A DNA stretch of 64,000 nt, from positions 434,001 to 498,000 of the forward strand of contig NZ_LNRZ01000002.1 of NCBI RefSeq assembly GCF_001468265.1, given 5' to 3'. Position 1 is the stretch's first letter, and each line of letters begins with the position of its first letter. Positions 61,857-64,000 of the stretch are shown in pieces. Below the pieces are notes generated by a model. That model saw only the letters and a program-made list of their open reading frames with translations, was not told where the DNA came from and searched no databases. A program made the position numbers and the translations under genes. This stretch comes from Sphingopyxis sp. H050 (GTDB lineage: Bacteria > Pseudomonadota > Alphaproteobacteria > Sphingomonadales > Sphingomonadaceae).

Positions 61857-63137
61857 TCAGGCTGTTTTTTCGAGCGTAACCTGCGCGACGTCGATGCCGC
61901 CGCCGCGGAAACCCCCTTCGCAATATTGCAGATAATAGCGCCAGAGCCGCACGAAGCGCTCGTCGAAGCCCGCCGGAAGCTGGCCTGCACCGACCGCGGC
62001 ATCGAACCGCTCGCGCCACTGACGCAGCGTCTCGGCATAACAGCCGCCGAAATGCTTCACGTCGCGCCAGACAAGCCCGCGCTCGGCAGCGAGCGCGCGG
62101 AAGCGGCTTTCGGAGATCAGGCAACCGCCGGGGAAGATATAGGCCTGGATGAAGTCGCTGCTCGCCGCATAACGCTCGAACAGCGCATCGTCGATGAGGA
62201 TATACTGGATCGCGGCGCGCCCGCCGGGACGCAGCATCCGCGCGATCGCATCGAGATAGGCGGGCCAATAGGCCTGGCCCACTGCCTCGACCATCTCGAC
62301 GCTGACGATCGCGTCATAGGGGCCCTTGGCGTCGCGATAATCGCGGATTTCGATGCGCGAACGGCCGGTCAGATCGATGGCGCGCAGTCGGTCGTCCGCG
62401 ACCTCCGCCTGGGAGGGCGACAGGGTGATGCCGGTATAGAGCACATCGTGCCGCTCCACCGCGCGTTCGGCAAGCGCCCCCCAGCCGCAGCCGATTTCGA
62501 GCAAGCGACCGCCCGAGCGGAGGTCGAGCCGGTCGAGAATGGCGTCGATCTTGGCCGTCTGCGCCTCTTCGAGCGACATGCCGGCATCGTCGAACAACGC
62601 GCTGGAATAATTCATCCCCTGATCGAGCCAGAGGCGGTAGAAGTCGTTGCCGAGGTCATAATGCGCGTGGATATTCCGCCGCGAGCCCGCCCGGCTGTTG
62701 CGGTTCAGAAAATGCGCGGCGCGGTTAAGCCAGCGGAGCGGCCCACGGGCACGTCCGGCGTTGCCGAGCGTCTCGCCGTTGCGCATGAACAGGTCGAACA
62801 GCGGCACCGGATCAGGCGACGACCATTCGCCCATATCCCAGGCGCGATACCAGCCCACCGATCCCGACAGCGCCAAACGGACGATCGCCGCCCAGCTGTG
62901 CAAATGCACGACCGCCGTCGGCCCCTTGCCGCGCCCGCCCAGGATGCGGACGCTGCCGTCGGGCAGGTGCCCTTCCAGGGTGCCGTAAGCGAGGCCGCTG
63001 TCGATCTGGTCGAGCCGGTGATGGAAAAAGCCCGCGGGCGCCAGCGACATCAACTGCGCCAGTCCCCCGCCCGAGCGAAAGACCCGGTCGGCCCGCAGCA
63101 ATTCCTTGCCGCGACGAGGGCTGACATGCGTGTTCAT
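61857..63137 (-). CDS. cfa: cyclopropane-fatty-acyl-phospholipid synthase family protein
   Basis: 426 residues. The N-terminal lipid-binding part is followed by HYDLGNDFY (159-167) and the SAM-binding LLEIGCGWG (212-220), then VSVEMVEAVGQ and YIFPGG, all hallmarks of Cfa enzymes that methylenate unsaturated acyl chains in membrane phospholipids. AGGAGG precedes the ATG at 63137 with good spacing. It lies 36 bp after the photolyase gene on the same strand. Confidence 0.93.
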   Translation of the reverse strand: MNTHVSPRRGKELLRADRVFRSGGGLAQLMSLAPAGFFHHRLDQIDSGLAYGTLEGHLPDGSVRILGGRGKGPTAVVHLHSWAAIVRLALSGSVGWYRAWDMGEWSSPDPVPLFDLFMRNGETLGNAGRARGPLRWLNRAAHFLNRNSRAGSRRNIHAHYDLGNDFYRLWLDQGMNYSSALFDDAGMSLEEAQTAKIDAILDRLDLRSGGRLLEIGCGWGALAERAVERHDVLYTGITLSPSQAEVADDRLRAIDLTGRSRIEIRDYRDAKGPYDAIVSVEMVEAVGQAYWPAYLDAIARMLRPGGRAAIQYILIDDALFERYAASSDFIQAYIFPGGCLISESRFRALAAERGLVWRDVKHFGGCYAETLRQWRERFDAAVGAGQLPAGFDERFVRLWRYYLQYCEGGFRGGGIDVAQVTLEKTA

Positions 63138-63172
63138 TGTCGCCTCCTGCCGCAAATGCGGCCGCCTGACAA

Positions 63173-64000
63173 TCAGTTGTCGTGCGCCTTCATGACGTCA
63201 TACGCGGCCAGCGCGCGGGCGCGCGCCTCGCGATGTCCGATGATTTTCGCCGGATAGCTGGCGGGCCGCCGACCGGCCTCGTCGGGATCATGAATCGTCC
63301 CGTTGTCGAGCGCCGCCAGTTCGGGCACCCATTGGCGAATATAGCTCGCCGCGTCGAACTTCTCCGACTGGGTCAGCGGCGCCATGATGCGGGGAAACAT
63401 GTTGCTGTCCACGCCCGTACCCGCCACCCACTGCCAGTTGACGCTGTTGTTGCCGTAATCGGCATCGACCAGCGTATCCCAGAACCATTGTTCGCCCCGG
63501 CGCCAGTCGATCAGCAGATGCTTGATCAGGAAACTGGCCGCGATCATCCGGACGCGATTGTGCATCCAGCCCGTCGCCCACAGCTGGCGCATCCCCGCAT
63601 CGACGATCGGGTAACCCGTCTGGCCGCGTTGCCAGCGCCGCATGTCCCGGTCGGCCTGCTCTCCCGTCCGCCACGGCATATGATCGAAGGCTTCGCGCGC
63701 GCTGCGGCCGCCATAGTCCGGAAATTGCAGGATGACATTCTGCGCATAGTCGCGCCAGCCGACCTCGCCGAGAAAAACGTCGACCGACCCGCCGGCATCG
63801 GCGAGGCGGTGCCAGACATAAGCCGGCGAAACCTCGCCGAAATGCAGGTGCGGCGACAGGCGCGAGCTGCCTTCTTCGGACGGGAGGTTGCGGCGTCGGT
63901 CGTAATCGGCGGCTTCATCGACGAAATCGGCGACCCGGCGGCGGGCGCCGTCTTCGCCGGGTGTCCATTCCGTGGCGAAGCCGGCAGCCCAATCGGGATT
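63173..64000 (-). CDS. phrB: deoxyribodipyrimidine photolyase, 5' end outside window
   Basis: 275 residues visible; the frame is open to the right edge, so the antenna-binding N-terminal half is missing. The FAD-binding half is complete: EEGSSRLSPHLHFGEVSP, then TGYPIVDAGMRQLWATGWMHN and WQWVAGTGVD, with Trp and Asn residues of class I CPD photolyases. It repairs cyclobutane dimers with blue light. Cryptochrome-like function cannot be excluded. Confidence 0.93.
   Translation of the reverse strand, partial: NPDWAAGFATEWTPGEDGARRRVADFVDEAADYDRRRNLPSEEGSSRLSPHLHFGEVSPAYVWHRLADAGGSVDVFLGEVGWRDYAQNVILQFPDYGGRSAREAFDHMPWRTGEQADRDMRRWQRGQTGYPIVDAGMRQLWATGWMHNRVRMIAASFLIKHLLIDWRRGEQWFWDTLVDADYGNNSVNWQWVAGTGVDSNMFPRIMAPLTQSEKFDAASYIRQWVPELAALDNGTIHDPDEAGRRPASYPAKIIGHREARARALAAYDVMKAHDN

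Noticed and set aside
61837..62268. Upstream extension of the serine hydrolase frame
   Set aside because: It is out of frame inside the cfa gene, and the ATG at 61836 has GGGGAG and a signal peptide.

Overview
High-GC chromosomal DNA from an alphaproteobacterium, most likely a sphingomonad close to Sphingopyxis. That placement is inference. It rests on a SapC-family protein, an SDHAF4-like small protein, a SleB-type cell wall hydrolase, TrpF/B/A-AccD-FolC synteny, an EcfG-like promoter, and several families of long palindromic intergenic repeats. No phage, plasmid or CRISPR genes were seen. About 65 protein genes and one tRNA (Ala, anticodon CGC) are annotated. Layout, left to right. 1-5 kb: a truncated YdbH/AsmA-like envelope protein, a RadC-family protein, a secreted EF-hand protein and purB. 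5-11.6 kb: a tightly overlapping run of lapA-like, pyrF, trpF, trpB, an unknown AT-richer membrane gene, trpA and accD, then folC. 11.5-25 kb: AmpG-like permease, single-domain response regulator, rluB-like and rsmD genes, MHS transporter, DUF2520 protein, uvrD/pcrA, a DUF4349 lipoprotein, an AspH-like hydroxylase, tRNA-Ala, an MDR oxidoreductase, a DEAD-box helicase and an unknown exported protein. 25-36 kb: FAD-linked oxidase, SapC, cytochrome b561, SDHAF4-like protein, rsmB, DUF885 lipoprotein, MFS exporter, alpha/beta hydrolase, cysK and cell wall hydrolase. 36.5-42.2 kb: an oxidoreductase and a sulfate-activation cluster (LysR regulator, cysD, cysNC, cysQ). 42.3-52.6 kb: leucine/isovalerate catabolism (ivd, small genes, M13 peptidase on the other strand, then mccB, DUF559, mccA, GNAT, MaoC and a CoA-ester lyase). 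52.7-64 kb: phospholipase D, acyl-CoA dehydrogenase with its MerR (LiuR-like) regulator, lipoprotein, hisI, purF, SDR, small membrane protein, serine hydrolase, cyclopropane-fatty-acid synthase and a truncated photolyase. The most unusual part is the methylcrotonyl-CoA carboxylase operon. A 517-bp segment lies exactly at the mccB/mccA junction. It carries a DUF559 (Vsr-like nuclease fold) gene between two 51-bp inverted repeats that match at 49 of 51 positions, and a perfect 9-bp direct repeat (TGTGATCAT) brackets the whole segment. The left copy carries the mccB stop codon. The right copy carries both the DUF559 stop and the mccA start, so the segment looks like a clean insertion into a formerly overlapping gene pair. 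A different palindromic repeat sits in frame inside mccB itself and encodes about 27 residues. Two intergenic copies of that repeat lie at 36.4 and 52.6 kb. Together these suggest a palindromic-repeat system, possibly with a DUF559 nuclease partner, that inserts without destroying gene expression.
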